A DNA stretch of 64,000 nucleotides from Oopsacas minuta (lineage: Eukaryota > Porifera > Hexactinellida > Lyssacinosida > Leucopsacidae), in NCBI GenBank assembly GCA_024704765.1, contig JAKMXF010000199.1, forward strand, positions 620,605 to 684,604, written 5' to 3'. Below are positions 13,501 through 25,572 of the stretch, piece after piece. The notes below the pieces were generated by a model. The model saw only the letters and a program-made list of their open reading frames with translations. It was not told where the DNA came from and ran no database searches. Position 1 is the stretch's first letter. Each line of letters starts with the position of its first letter. A program made the translations under genes and the position numbers.

Positions 13501-13665
13501 AATCAATCATGTTGCGAATAAAAGTCAGGAATTATCAAAGCTTTCACAGTTTTAGGTTTGAAAACATCATATAGAATTTTGTATAAAAAATAAATCTGTA
13601 TTTAGTAAAGTGGGCCGGTTTAATAATATTTTCCCGGGCCGAATATTTGAGCCAGTCCGTCCCTG
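10501..13665 (+). mobile_element. ZMYM/KIAA1586-like hAT element, complete ends
   Basis: Terminal repeats are cagggacggattggc at the left and, on the - strand from 13665, cagggacggactggc. Flanking 8-bp target copies are aacagggt (10493-10500) and atcagggt (13666-13673), one mismatch, which is the hAT signature. Further G/C-rich subterminal sequence with a gggcc core is also shared in inverse orientation. Length is 3165 bp, full size for an autonomous hAT. Confidence 0.93.
10773..13555 (+). pseudogene. hAT transposase with TTF-type finger, several breaks
   Basis: Starts at an ATG at 10773. The first 400 codons contain a TTF-type zinc-finger region (SCHWLTYSESKEALFCSVCL, later HESSQYHKQN) and the start of the transposase domain. 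A frameshift near 11912 leads into FSIQIDTTQDIT-type sequence with the first aspartate. Next come CVSDSSDGAANMAG (second aspartate), WCYAHVLNLV and GTTRWWSKDSAL. Another shift near 12515, a TAA near 12613 and a shift near 12850 separate the C-terminal part. That part ends with the hAT dimerisation motif QVACERSFSKLKHIKTKYRN. The family acts in the nucleus, cutting at the element's ends. This copy is dead but moderately young. Confidence 0.92.
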
Positions 13666-13855
13666 ATCAGGGTATTCAATAAGTTTTGCAGGTCATGATA
13701 CATCTTAGGAATTAGTCACGTAATATATCTAACTTTCACATATTATAAGCCCATATAGTTAAACCCCATATACTGAAAGTTTCAAGCTTATTCAATACAA
13801 ATTATGGATTTTTGAGATAGTTACGTGTAGTCAATTTATTCCCATTGTTGAATTT

Positions 13856-14923
13856 ATGGCTTCAAATGATGATAATTTCAACCTCAAATGGCGAGCGTAC
13901 ATAGATTTTCGCACAATACTCAAGATTCAGCCCGTACAGATCTTCAGCGAGTTACAAGAGATATTGTGCGTGGATTACCCTTCCAGATCTACTGTAGAGC
14001 GATGGGCTGCCCGTTTTAAATCTGGTGATGCTGATGTCACAGATTTGCATCGATCTGGAAGACCGGTATCCGCCACCACTTCAGAGAATATCGCACTCAT
14101 TGAAAGTATAGTCATGGAAGACAAGTGCATTACTGTCAACCAGTTAGAACAAAGTATGGAGATTTCATCGAGAGCTATTCATACAATTCTGACGACTGAG
14201 CTTGGCTACCGATCGATTTGTGGGAAATGGGTCCCGCATAAGCTCAGTGAGAATCAAAGGTTGGCACGACTGAATATTGCCAAGAAACTCTTGGAAACTT
14301 ATGAGAACTGCGATTCTAGACGCTAACAGATTATTACTGGTGACGAGACATGGGTGTACTGTACTATTCAACACTATATAGTAAGTATAAGAAGCGATCA
14401 TGGGTGAGGGGCGACGAACAACCGGCCAAAATTCCTAGGCCCGACTTCAGAAAACCTAAGATTATGTATACCATCTTCTTCAGTAGTCATGGAATTGTCT
14501 TGCAATTACCTTGTGAGAGTGGCAAGGCTGTTACTGCTACTTTCTTTACAGAGCAAGTGCTTCCAAATTTGATAAAAAATATAGAAAAGTAACGCCCAAA
14601 AACCGGAACTCGAGGAATGAAGATTTTAATTGATAACGCGAGTTCCCATACAGCTAAGCTTACCAAAAATTTCTGGATGTAGAAAGGTTAGAATTACTTC
14701 CCCATCCACCATACTCACCAGACCTAGCTCCGTGTGATTTTTGGCTTTTCCCCAAACTTAAAATCTACCTCAAGGCAAAGATTTTAACACATTACAAGCA
14801 CTCAGAACGGGCCTGTATCAGTACTTCAAATCCATCCTCGAAGAAGAGTACAGAAATGTGTTTTACTAGTGGGTGGAAAGGTTAAAACTTTGTGTATCTG
14901 CAGGAGGGGATTACTTTGAATAA
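13856..14923 (+). pseudogene. Mariner element 3 transposase
   Basis: The first 156 codons from an ATG at 13856 are an intact N-terminal domain: FRTILKIQP, STVERWAARFKSGDADV, GRPVSATT and SSRAIHTILTTELGYRS. A stop at the end of SRR is followed in another frame by ITGDETWVY, the first catalytic motif. Further pieces give PKIMYTIFFSSHGIV and ILIDNASSHT (second aspartate). The segment HPPYSPDLAPCDFWLFPKLK holds the third, and the frame ends at GGDYFE then TAA. At least four disruptions are present. The spacing of the last two aspartates cannot be measured exactly because of a frameshift between them. Confidence 0.88.
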
Positions 14924-15175
14924 ATAATATAGTGAATTAGTGTGTATAGTGTTTGTATCATATTCTATGATATCACCCACAAGACTTATTGAAGGGCCCC
15001 TAGTACACTATATTGATAGCCAACAATTTAATATCGAGCCAATATATGAATGTCACGCTTTTTCGCACAGGTATTGAGGCTAGTGTTTCGCCAATATATG
15101 CTAAAAACCTTAGGCTGGCTGTATACGAATTACCCAGGTTTATGCTATCGGTTTGGACCTGTCCATAGTATATAG

Positions 15176-15955
15176 CAGGGGTTCTTAACTTTTTTGTCCT
15201 TACACCACCCTTTTATACCCATTTTGTCCTTACGCCCCCCTTTTATAACCATTAAATAATTATACTACCTTGACTTTGAAATGTATTTGTTAATACATAT
15301 GTATTTCACTATAAGGATACTGCTTTGATTAATCGAGTATCTAACTAACTGATGAGGTAAATTATTCAATGTGATTGTTGAATCTGTTTTTCAGCAACAA
15401 TATTTTAATCCTTGGAGGTGTTCCTGAGAGTGCACAACGCAGGTCAGCTTCTACAAACATCCTCCTTCGATATTTACTCTTAATGAGCACTAATGTTGAA
15501 AATCCTGTCTCACAGAGATAGGTTGAGGAAAATTGTACGAGGACACGAAATGCTAGCTGGCTGAGATCAAGGTACATTGGCAAATACTTAACCCAGAACT
15601 TCTCCAATGATAGATTGTTAAAATCTTCCATTGCAGAGGAGTTATACTTCATGTCTAAAAACTCTTCCTGCAAGACCTCAGGAACATTACTCACATCTGT
15701 AAGAAAAGGATTTCTGATATGTACACACTGTAAACGAGGTGGTTATTTGTCCCTTTTAAAATCAGAATCTAAATTCACATCATGGAGGATATTCGAGGCA
15801 CCAAGCTTCAAATTTAAGTACTAGACAAGTAAAAATTTAATGATTTATACACTTGAAAAAAAATCAAAATGCAAAATTCAAAATCAAATGCCACGCCCCC
15901 TGAAAAGATCCTGACGCCCCCCAGAGGAGCGTGCCCCCCTGGTTAAGAACCCCTG
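15176..15955 (-). mobile_element. Internally deleted ZBED5-like hAT, perfect 8-bp target copies
   Basis: The termini are exact inverted repeats: left begins caggggttcttaac and right ends gttaagaacccctg. The flanking gtatatag is duplicated perfectly (15168-15175 and 15956-15963). At 780 bp it is far too short for a full hAT. Its only coding remnant is the C-terminal end of a transposase, so it is a non-autonomous deletion derivative. Confidence 0.93.
15362..15694 (-). pseudogene. C-terminal piece of ZBED5/FAM200-like hAT transposase
   Basis: 110 codons with the hAT dimerisation signature YLCETGFSTLVLIKSKYRRR followed by ADLRCALSGTPPRIKILL, typical of the ZBED5/FAM200/SCAND3-related lineage. 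The N-terminal finger and both catalytic aspartates are missing because of the internal deletion. It cannot catalyse transposition but lies inside intact element ends. Confidence 0.9.
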
Positions 15956-16004
15956 GTATATAGGGATGCTGCAACACTGATGTAATTATATCGATACGAA
16001 TATA

Positions 16005-16197
16005 TATACTTGCCAACCTGAGTTAAAGGAAACGCAGTACGTAAGGTACTAATTTAGCGCTACATCGCGATACGTGACATATTTATATTAGACTAGAATA
16101 CAAAAATCGGGACAATTAAGATTTTTGGCGGACATTACCCTCAACACATTTCCGAAAAAGCGGGAAGTCCAGCCAAAATGGACGAGTTGCAAGTTTG
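16005..16197 (+). repeat. MITE-like repeat, copy 1 (partner at 30095)
   Basis: The edges show an imperfect inverted repeat around acttgccaacc at the left and gagttgcaagt at the right. The interior matches 30160-30310 in the same orientation, including atattagactagaatacaaa and ggacaattaag. No coding potential. The pair suggests a small non-autonomous transposon family. Confidence 0.6.
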
Positions 16198-19100
16198 AAT
16201 ATACATAGATCCATATCGTTCGTTTGTACAATTAATAACTGTGCGGTTTTGAATAAAATATCAGGTTATTTTTCAAATTTACTGTGTATTATTAATAGGA
16301 TAAATTTCACTTTGTATATCTTAATGAGCCAGAGGATGGTCACAATTTATTGGGGTTCCTGATGTTTACTCTAATTAGGTTTGACCTGGTCATATAACCA
16401 TGTTGACCTTGTCATTTAATCAGCTCACCTGGTCAAAACCTGGTCTGAAAATTCTACCCTGGTTTGACCTGGCAGATTGCATTACTGGCACTGCCCTGAC
16501 ACCTCAAATTGCAATGGAACAATATACGATAATATGAAAATACTTGTATATTTATCCATTTCACAGAATCATTTTTTTCGGAGATTTCTGTATAGGAACC
16601 TTTTCGGGTTATTTTACTCTTTCTCACGATTAGCGACCTGGGGGAGGAGGCAGAAATACCGATTTTGACTGTAATAACGTTCATATTTATTAGTATTTTT
16701 TTGGTAATTAATCTGATCTATATACAATTATGACTTAGTAATACCTTTAAATGTTGTTGATGATCCGAGTAGCTCATCATTTTTTGATACAACATAAAAG
16801 TAACTAGAGCATCAGGATATTTCAAAAAAGATCGTACGATCGGGATCGAGAACAATTTTCTAGAATCGGAAGGGGATCATCTCTCCCTTTCTAAAAGTAG
16901 GATAGTGATAGTGTTCGGATCTAAATTTTTACAAAGGTCTAGATCTTTTATATCAGTGACAGAAAGTTTATTTATATTTAGATTGAAGTGAGGAACCAGT
17001 AAGAGCATTCATGGTCCTAAATAGGAACTGGATCGGATTGTGCAATGCCCTAGTAGTAGATATTCAAATCCAAGCCTTTCATTTTGCAATATTCTGCACT
17101 ATTTTTGCCATGTGTAATAATAATCATCAAGATTGATGTCCTAAATCAACATCTTATACGTACCTAATTTTGATGATCTTCAAACAAATTTCAATCTATG
17201 GTAATGCCCCAAATACTTGTTGAATTATTGAATTAATTTATTAGGGCTTTAGATCAAAATTATATGACCCATTTCCAGAGTTATATGTCGGCCCTCAGAA
17301 CATTGCCACGTGAATAATATATCCTTGAATCATACAAACAAAGCAAGTATAGTATAAGTAAAATTTAGACCATTATTGTCTGGAATTTTAAAGAGAACGA
17401 GGAGGTTCCGGTTGCGATCAAGTAAAGTCGTGTTTAATAGTAGTTTCGAGGGTTGATACACAGGGACATCGATAGCCACCGACCCCCGAGAATTATTTCG
17501 GGACCTTGTGTATTAGCATAAATAGTTGATTTAGATATCAACACATTTATAGTGCATATCTTCCGCAGTTATTGTGCTAGGCACCACAATAACTGAACAC
17601 AATTAGGGTTGCCAGACTATCGTGTTTGAGCGTTCTGTCCGATCCCGGGTTTGGAACGAATACCTCCGGGTTTGAAAGATATTATTTCTTGTGAAGTACA
17701 CATTTGCGAATCTTTCTCAAATATATCCCTTTAAGCAGTGCATTTCCCTGGAGACAAGCAAGTTTTTCTCGCTTGCTACGCTTGCTCTTTCAATTGTTAG
17801 ATTCCTACGATTGTACACTTTCTATTCGATCCATACATTTTGTATAAAAAATCAAATCATTCCGCCTCACAATTTGATCAATACTAATATATTTCTGTAA
17901 CTCATCCAACTATATAATAGACTACATGGCCACAGGTGTGCGTATGTTAGGTGCTGCGCTAGCACCACCAAGAAGTAATAATTTCTATTAATATACAGAT
18001 ATTGAGATCTGAGAATTCTGCATCGATACGTCATTCCTCGTCACGCCAAGATCTTCATATTTCTTAAGTCCCTTTACTTTGAATTTGCTTGTCTCAGGGA
18101 ATCCCTAGAAGTATAGAAATTATCGGTAATTCACATATGAGCAAAGGTATGATCAGGTTTTAGTAGCGGTAAGCATATATGTTTAATATTGTCACCAGTG
18201 GTGTCTTGTTCAAAAGGATGCGTCACAAATAAGAAATTATACTCAAATTTATGATAGGTGATCACTTGATTACGTAATTGCCATTTAGAACGATTTTGGC
18301 ACTTTTTGAGTCCAAGTTTATCATGTTTTACAAAGGATTAAAGATTGTACTGAAGTATCATGAGATTATGTGTACCAAAAAGTGTTAAATGTGAATGAAA
18401 CTTTGACACATTCCTCCGTTGCCATGCAAATGTGTTTCATCAGATTCTAGCCATATCTGAAAAATATTGATGATAGAGAAATAAATATTTTACTAATGTA
18501 TCCTCAATAGGCGACTTCATGTTCTTGAGAAGACAGTTCGATACATAACTCTAGATTCTAATAAGGTACTATGAGAAACTAAACACAAGGATTAAGTAAA
18601 TACCAATATATGGTGTATTCACTTACTAACCGTTAGTATTAGGTATCAAAATTGTAATATTTATGAATAATAAGTCAACTATTGATAAAATCCTGGGGAA
18701 AACCCTGGTCTCAAAAATTCCGGGTTTCTATTGTATGAAGAAATAGAGGAATAGAGAGAATTCGGCCGCTGTTAGTTGGAAACTTGTTTCAGCTCCACTT
18801 CCCGCATCTGATTTGACTCCAGTACGAATATTGTAATTATTTCACCATTTTCTCAATGTAATTGAGTTAGATAGTGTATTAACCAGCTAATTCTTCACTG
18901 TAAATGGTATTTTCTTCGTCTAGCATATATAATATAAATTTGATTTTCATATGTTTTACGAATTTCTTGCATATACGACACAAAATAATGAGACAATGAT
19001 AATGATCCCCCCAGCATGCATGGTAAGGTGAATCCCTAATAGAGCCCTTGGCAAGTTACTGCACGCATCATAGATAAGTACAGAAATATACCTCGATGGG

Positions 19101-20639
19101 AATATGGTTTGTCCAATATTTATTCACTGTGAAAGTGGAATTATCTAGGAGCGCTCGACGCTCCTCTAGGTGAATGATTTTGACGGAATATTATCTAGGA
19201 GAGTAATAATTGGTGATCTTTCCCTATACCGTATCACTATTATCCAGCTTTCGGAGTATAAAAATTAAGACCAGGAGCGGGTAAAAGCGTTGCCAGAATA
19301 ATCTGAATAACTTCGTGAGTGGGGATTCTATGCATTATGACATAGACACACAGGTGCCTGTTTAACAAAATGTACAAAGTTCCCAGTGAATAGGCATTGG
19401 ATAATCCATCATCCGGACGTAATGTGTAGTTACTACAGTATTACTCACGTATTTATCCGACTCTGGCATTCAATTATACAACTCAGCAAATTTATTACCT
19501 GATTCAGAAATTCAAGTAGCCGAACCAGGCATTCAATTATCAAATCAGTTTATAGGCGTGGAACGAAACAAACTGAAATACGCTGTATTTTTTAGTATTA
19601 ATCACAATGCTTAGATCATGTTATTGTATACATTATATATACAATGTACGAATGAGAGACTTTTCTTATCGATTTTCAATATAGTGTGATGATGGGTCAA
19701 TGGGTTAATGGATGACATGATGGATCGATGGGTCGGTGTGTCATAAGATGGTTCATGAGACACGGATACTATAGGTCAGATGGGTCTTGAGTCACCTCTG
19801 GAGACCCATGGCCTAGTTAGTAGAGGAAGAGCTAATGAACGACCGTCTAATACAATCCAGTCGCTGAAATGCAAAAGCTATATAATTCAAATGATTTGAA
19901 TTGAATCTAATCAATCTCACTTGTTTCATCCTCCCTTAGACTAATTGAGTAATAAGCGGCTATAAATATCCTCCTCTTTCTATCTGGCCTAGTGTTATAT
20001 AACCTGCGACTACATGGGTTTTTTCTGTTATTGTTGTTGCAATATAAGTCGCCGATGCAATTCTCGATTCTGTTTATATCTATTCATGAGAGATTGATTG
20101 AGGCACTTTTGAATAATTCGTTAGGGATCTGATTTCCCTCAAATTGCTGAAAAATAATCTTCAATTGAGCGGAGATTGGGCAATTTCGGTAGAATCTTAT
20201 TCTTGAAACTTAGCAAGGCATCAGTAGCCAGTTTGTCCAAAGTTCCAGCATGTTAAATTCTACCTATTTTCTGGTCTAAAACCTTTACTTATACCCGCGC
20301 CAACTCTTTCAACTTTTCCACTTCGCTTATCTTTATACCACATACTCTCGTCCGTTGGACATTTCTAAATACAATTTCGCTAATCAACACTGCTCATATT
20401 TCAACTAATGCTCCAACATATTGAAGTAACTCCTTTCTTTGAACAGATTTCAATTCTCCTTCTGTTATATGTCTATTTTAGAGGTTTCTTATGCCGTTAA
20501 CCTCTTTTTTATATTTCTCTTTCAGTGTAATCTTTTGAAAACTGATCTGCCGTCTATCATACAAATTTTAGATAGGAAAAGATAACAAATTTATGTATAT
20601 TTTCTCAAATTTACCCAAACTACCAAAATGATCCGATCA
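16198..20639. other. Long non-coding gap with minor degenerate repeats
   Basis: No gene recognised. Noted features: several repeats of gacctggtca and variants between 16375 and 16470; an inverted repeat aggagcgctcgacgctcct near 19150; and a loose array of gatgggtc-like words around 19690-19790. The phrase agggttgccaga near 17605 recurs near 50588. Confidence 0.4.
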
Positions 20640-20641
20640 TA

Positions 20642-21974
20642 CAGGGGCATTCAATAAATACTAATCACACCATCTAAAACTATAAATACTTGTGTAAAGT
20701 TGGTAATTTTTGCTATGAATGTTCAAAGTAGTCTCCCTTATACGCTACAACTGAATTTAGCCTTTTAATCCAATTTTCAAATGTCTTTCTATACTGATCC
20801 ATGGGTATGACTTCAAGGTATTTGTAAATTGCCCGACCGAGCTGAGCCGATCCTCAAATTCGCGTCCGGAGGGGTTATTTTTGAGTTTTCCAAACAGCCA
20901 GAAGTCACATGGGGCTATATCAGGGGAGTAAGGTGGATGTGGAACTTCGTGCATACCCATATCTTTAATTTTTTGCCTTACAGCCAAAGATTTATGCGGT
21001 CCAGCATTATCGTGCAAAATTTTGAGACCACGAGTTCCAGCCTTTGGACGACGCATAAGATAGTGTTTTTCGACCTCAGGCAACACCACATCTGCGTAAA
21101 ATTGTCCTGTGAGTGTTTGACCTTTGGGAACAGGGATTTGGGCTACAGGACCTAGGCCTTCGAAAAATATGCAGTACAAGACCTTCGGGGTACGGAAGTC
21201 GGACACACAAACAGCTGGGGGGTACCTCTCCCTTCTTTATCCATACCCTGCCATCTTGCTTTCTGATCGGTGGTTTGAATTGTATCCATGTTTCATCTCC
21301 TTTACAATCTCTAATAACTGCCTGGGGTCTCCCTTCATAAATTTCAATGTTTTCCTTAGCCATTTGGAGTCTCGCGGCCTTTTGTGGAAAAGTTGAGCAA
21401 TGTGGTACCCATCGCACTTGGACCTTCCTCAGTACTAAATCCGCCTTCAGGATTGTGTGTACACTTCCCGTTGAAATGCCAACATAGTTAGCTACCTCCT
21501 CAACCGAAGAATGCGGAAAAGACTCAACATATTCCTTACTTCACTCAATTTGTCAGTGTTGGTCGCCAGTTTTGGTGCTCCAGGACGAGGGGCGTCTTGC
21601 ACAGAGGTCCTACTTTCCCTAAATAGGCTCACCCACCTTCTAACAGTTGAATACGATAAATTATCTTCTCTACATATCGTTGCCAACTCGTCATGAATAG
21701 ACTTTGGAGGGATTTCGAGAATGGTGCGAAATTTGATGTACGTTCGTTGTTCAAGTTCCGAAAAATTTGAACAAGAAGCCATGAAAAGTGTGAAGGACAA
21801 AATGTAGGTTTCTAGAAATAACTGAATCTTGAGAAATAATTAAGCGATCAACTCTCTCTAAGTATTGTTAGAAAAGTTGAAATATGGTTCTACATAATTG
21901 CACTGAGAAATACTAGCTTAGAACTGCTATTTCATTATAAATATACAGTGATTAGTATATATTGAATGCCCCTG
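20642..21974 (-). mobile_element. Mariner element 4, near-perfect terminal repeats
   Basis: The left end starts caggggcattcaataaata. The right end read on the other strand starts caggggcattcaatatata; I count one mismatch over about 27 bp. TA flanks both ends (20640-20641 and 21975-21976). Length is 1333 bp, with the transposase on the - strand. Confidence 0.94.
20757..21800 (-). pseudogene. Mariner element 4 transposase
   Basis: Three overlapping pieces cover the protein. The N-terminal helix-turn-helix region (KFRTILEIPPKSIHDELA, YSTVRRWVSLFRESR) starts near 21800. The middle carries MRWVPHCSTFPQKAARLQ and KGDETWIQF, the first catalytic motif. The C-terminal 149 codons carry ILHDNAGPH and PPYSPDIAPCDFWLFGKLK, the second and third aspartates, with the expected 34-residue spacing. 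At least two frameshifts separate the pieces. The near-identical ends and intact catalytic residues imply fairly recent activity. Confidence 0.9.
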
Positions 21975-21976
21975 TA

Positions 21977-23321
21977 CCTCAATTGATGTGCTTCAGATGT
22001 AAATATCTTTGGGTATTCTTCTGTAAGAATAGAAGAGAAAGAGAAATACCCTATTTTAACGTTTGTGGGGTTGCAGCAATGATAATAGTATTGTCAGTAA
22101 ATATCTGCAAACAATTTTCAGGGTCATTATGAACTGAAGATAAATCATATTGATCAGGTTTTCGTGATTAGCTTTGATCGATACGCATCCTAGATCTTGA
22201 CAACCCCCATCCATTGACGTTAAGCAGCACTCAAAGTTTTCCAATAAATTATAATCCTTAAGAAGTGTCGAGGTCATATCTTCATTTGAGATCTCTGGAA
22301 AATGAGGGTTTTTTAGAGAAATTTGTTCCCCTGATTCTTCGTCAGTGTATTCCTACTGAGTTTAATAAAGACTTGATGCGGGTGCGAGTATACCCTCTTG
22401 ACTTCCCAAATTTACACTACCATCCATTGTCCTTCGAATTAGAAGGGATTTATTCTGGGAAAATTTATTGAGGCTTGGTGTACTGGCTAAGATTCTACTG
22501 TTGCTTGATTAAAGAGTGAGATCTGGTGTTGAATCACATAAAGAAGTAACAGGACAGATATTTACTCCAGGAACAATATTTAGATTTCTAATAAAGGGAG
22601 AATTGTGTTATGTGATGCCAGAGGGGGAATCAACACTTTCAAAGTGTAAATTACTAACCAAGACGGGACTTATTCCATCTAGTTCTACATCGCTGGCTAC
22701 AACTATAAATCCTTTAGATTTAAGCTGAATCTGCTTACGAAGCAAAGTTTTGTAGAAATTTTATGTTGACTAATGAGATGACTATGATACCTGAAAATGT
22801 TGTATAATTAAATATAATTATTTGACTAAACATTATGTAAAATTAGATAAGCCCTGATCACAAATTTCACCCATATTTGAATGGATTTACGGAATATTGA
22901 TCCCTCTATATGAGAAAATCTCGCATGAATCGGTAGAGGTATCCCTTACCGTTCGGGGTGGTTATTTTCCTGCAAATGTCCTTGAATAGCAAATTCATGA
23001 TCGGCCAGACTATAGCTTAATGGCAATAATTGGATTACATTCCTAGATATCAGGACAACACACAGACACCATGCAATTAAATACATTCAAATTCAATAAT
23101 AGATTTTAGTTATGTGTGAAATTATAGGATTTATTCACAAATTGTGTTGAAAATCAAGAGTTTTAATACTTGAATCTTGGGCAAAGAATGACAGTCCTTT
23201 TAGTTGGAAACATACGAGTAGAAATTTGAATTTTAATGAAATCTGGGAGTGGTCCAGATACCAAGCGCCTGGCAGCGCAAGTGTCAATCGATTCAGAGAT
23301 ATTATTAGCAGAGTAATTTAT
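21977..23321. other. Gap with short open frames, none recognised
   Basis: Two adjacent + strand frames (22265-22471, 22516-22728) look protein-like but have no domain I can name, and both lack supporting neighbours. Confidence 0.3.
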
Positions 23322-25572
23322 TCATAATTGAAGTATAAATAGTTCTGGGTCGAAATTACTTTCTGGGTCATGTATTATAGTCTCTCCTTGTTCAAACATA
23401 TTTAGCTTAACTGTAGATCGTTTGATAAACTCTTGTATAAGGTCTTCTATAGGTAGAATTGTTCGAACTAAGTCCCGGTGACTCTTTAGAAACGCAAAAC
23501 TATTCATGCGTTCTTGACCTTGGGTTGACCTCAAATATGTGAGCAACCTTCGCAACATACTAAAGATCTCTCTGCTTCGCATGTCATCACAGGGAGTACA
23601 AGGTACAAAACAAGAGCGGTGTGTAAATCAGGTAACATGACATTCATTCCGGGTTCAGCTTTGAGTTTTTCTTCAGAGTTCGCCAGGAAGTCTCGAGGCC
23701 TTTAATATCACAGCGGTAAAAATGAAGCTTGCCTTTCCCACTTAAGTTGTGCCAATCCTGGAAGTTCACCATTATAGAATCTCGTGGGCTCTTCTAGGTC
23801 CTTATCAACCTTGTTCACGCTCCCGCTTGGAATACCTATAAGCATACTTTGCTAAAATCTTACTATTCCTTCTACATTATAAACATCCAACCTACCTGCT
23901 TGTACATATCTACACATCTCTTTTTGATCTGAATATCCACTTCCTGAATATTCGAATCTATTGGAATTGCTCCCCACTCTTTTGGTGTACTCTACGGAGT
24001 TGAAATGTTCAGAGTTGGTCTAATCTAAGATCTCCTGCAGCTTTCTTAACTTCTTGGTAGAAAACCAGGGAATTTTCATCACTGTAAGCTTGACTACTAA
24101 GAACAGTCACGTGGGTGTTAACCAACTTTCTGACATCGCCCACCGTCATCTCTCGACCTTGACACATAGTGTGGATAGGGTTTGTTAGGGTCAATATCTT
24201 CTCGAATAGCACAATACCAAAATACCTCTCGTATGATTCGAGAACGCAGAAGAGAGCGTGATTCGGCCCGCTTCTCAGGTTTGAGCCTTCTATCATCTTA
24301 TAGCAATTCAAGCAGGTCAAGAACCATAATATAGTGTACCAACAGGCTTTCAATGCTGGAGAGCCTCATTCTCCATCTTGTTGTCACAATGGCCTCAGTT
24401 CGCGCTTGTCAAGTTTGGGGTTCTCCAAAGCTGCGGCAGTTACCATCTCGTTAACAATTCATATCTTTTGGGAGGACGTTTTTATGAAATTCATTACTCC
24501 ATGTACTTTCTCCCACGCGTTTTCCACTTCTCGTACAGATTACATGCTGTCTTGAATCACCAGATTCATGTTATGCCCAAAACAGTATACCCATAACGCT
24601 TTAGCGTTTTCAGCACGAACTTTGGCTTGGAGACCATTATGGCGTCCAGACATATTACTGCTCCATCATATCCCTGACCCTCATCGAGTCAAATTGTAAA
24701 TTCAATACCAGTAAGGCATTCTTAAGAATAGTTAATAAGGTATCAGCGTCTGTAGTAGTTGTATGAAAGAAGCCAAAAAATGTCTCTATTGAATTCAGAT
24801 CCGCGTCAACGTGGTGGATGTACACACTAACTTGCTTACGCCTCCTGATATCCTGTGACTCGTCCATTATGACCTATAAAAGAAACGAACCTCCTTCTTT
24901 GCTTGGATTCTTGTTTGATGAGCGTAATAAAGTATTTAGTCATCTATCTCTCATTTTTATTATTTCGTTTTGAATTTCAGGACTCTTAAATTTATTCGTG
25001 CACCCGAAGAAAAATACATTTTGGCTTCATCGTTGAACCTCGATACCAGAAGAGCAAGGTTCCAGATATTAGAGGTATCTTTTGCGTCCCTGTGCTCATG
25101 TAGGCCTAGTCCTTGTGATGCCCCACGTCATAACAGAGTCTAATACTGAACTGAGGTCATTGAACTCAATATCCCCACGCTTGATCCTGTGAAATCTATC
25201 CTCAATGACTGGTTTAATTATCTCCATTTGATAGACTAACCAAACCTTTTGGTAGTCAGGCTGGTTCTCTCCCATATACCTATCAAGTGAGCTTTTACCT
25301 TTCTTAGTGCTTCTCCATCCCTCACCATCACCTGTCTTGACCCACTTTGAGGTGCCACGTGTATTGCCCTTCTCAATGGGTTGTATGCGGTTATTCTTGA
25401 TTGCCCATACGCATACGGCGCAATGGCACGTCTCCATGTCTTCATTGAGTTTAAGCCACTTATACTCTATAAACATCTGCTTCTGCATATATCTCGTAGT
25501 ATACTCATCATTTCGAAAGGCATAAGCTTAGGAAGTTTCTCTAAATCCTCCAGGACAGGAAGAATACAATCC
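23322..25572 (-). pseudogene. Decayed ZMYM1-like hAT transposase
   Basis: Read on the - strand, the pieces fall in the correct order for a DUF4371/ZMYM1-type hAT. A TTF-type N-terminus (MFIEYKWLKLNEDMETCHC, then GRYMGENQ-like sequence) runs from 25488 to 25096. The core region has DESQDIRRRKQVSVYIHH and ETFFGFFHTTTTDADTL at 24867-24655. Next comes a frame-shifted MSGRHNGLQAKVRAENAKAL with CFGHNMNLVIQD near 24560-24650. Then LFEKILTLTNPIHTMCQGRE at 24200 leads to LLTYLRSTQGQERMNSFAFL at 23530, the C-terminal signature. Many breaks separate the pieces, and the ends of the element were not found. Confidence 0.82.

Larger units (their letters stand above)
10494..15000 (+). mobile_element. Mariner element 3, split by a hAT insertion
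   Basis: The left end acagggt (10494-10500, preceded by TA) is cut off from the rest by a hAT insertion. It continues at 13674 with attcaataagttttgcagg. The right end, read on the - strand from 15000, is ggggcccttcaataagtctt and is followed by TA at 15001-15002. With the hAT and one target duplication removed, the mariner is about 1.3 kb, as expected. The mariner is therefore older than the hAT. Confidence 0.85.

Noticed and set aside
20829-21396. Several + strand open frames of 75-108 codons
   Set aside because: They are antisense shadows of the mariner transposase on the - strand.
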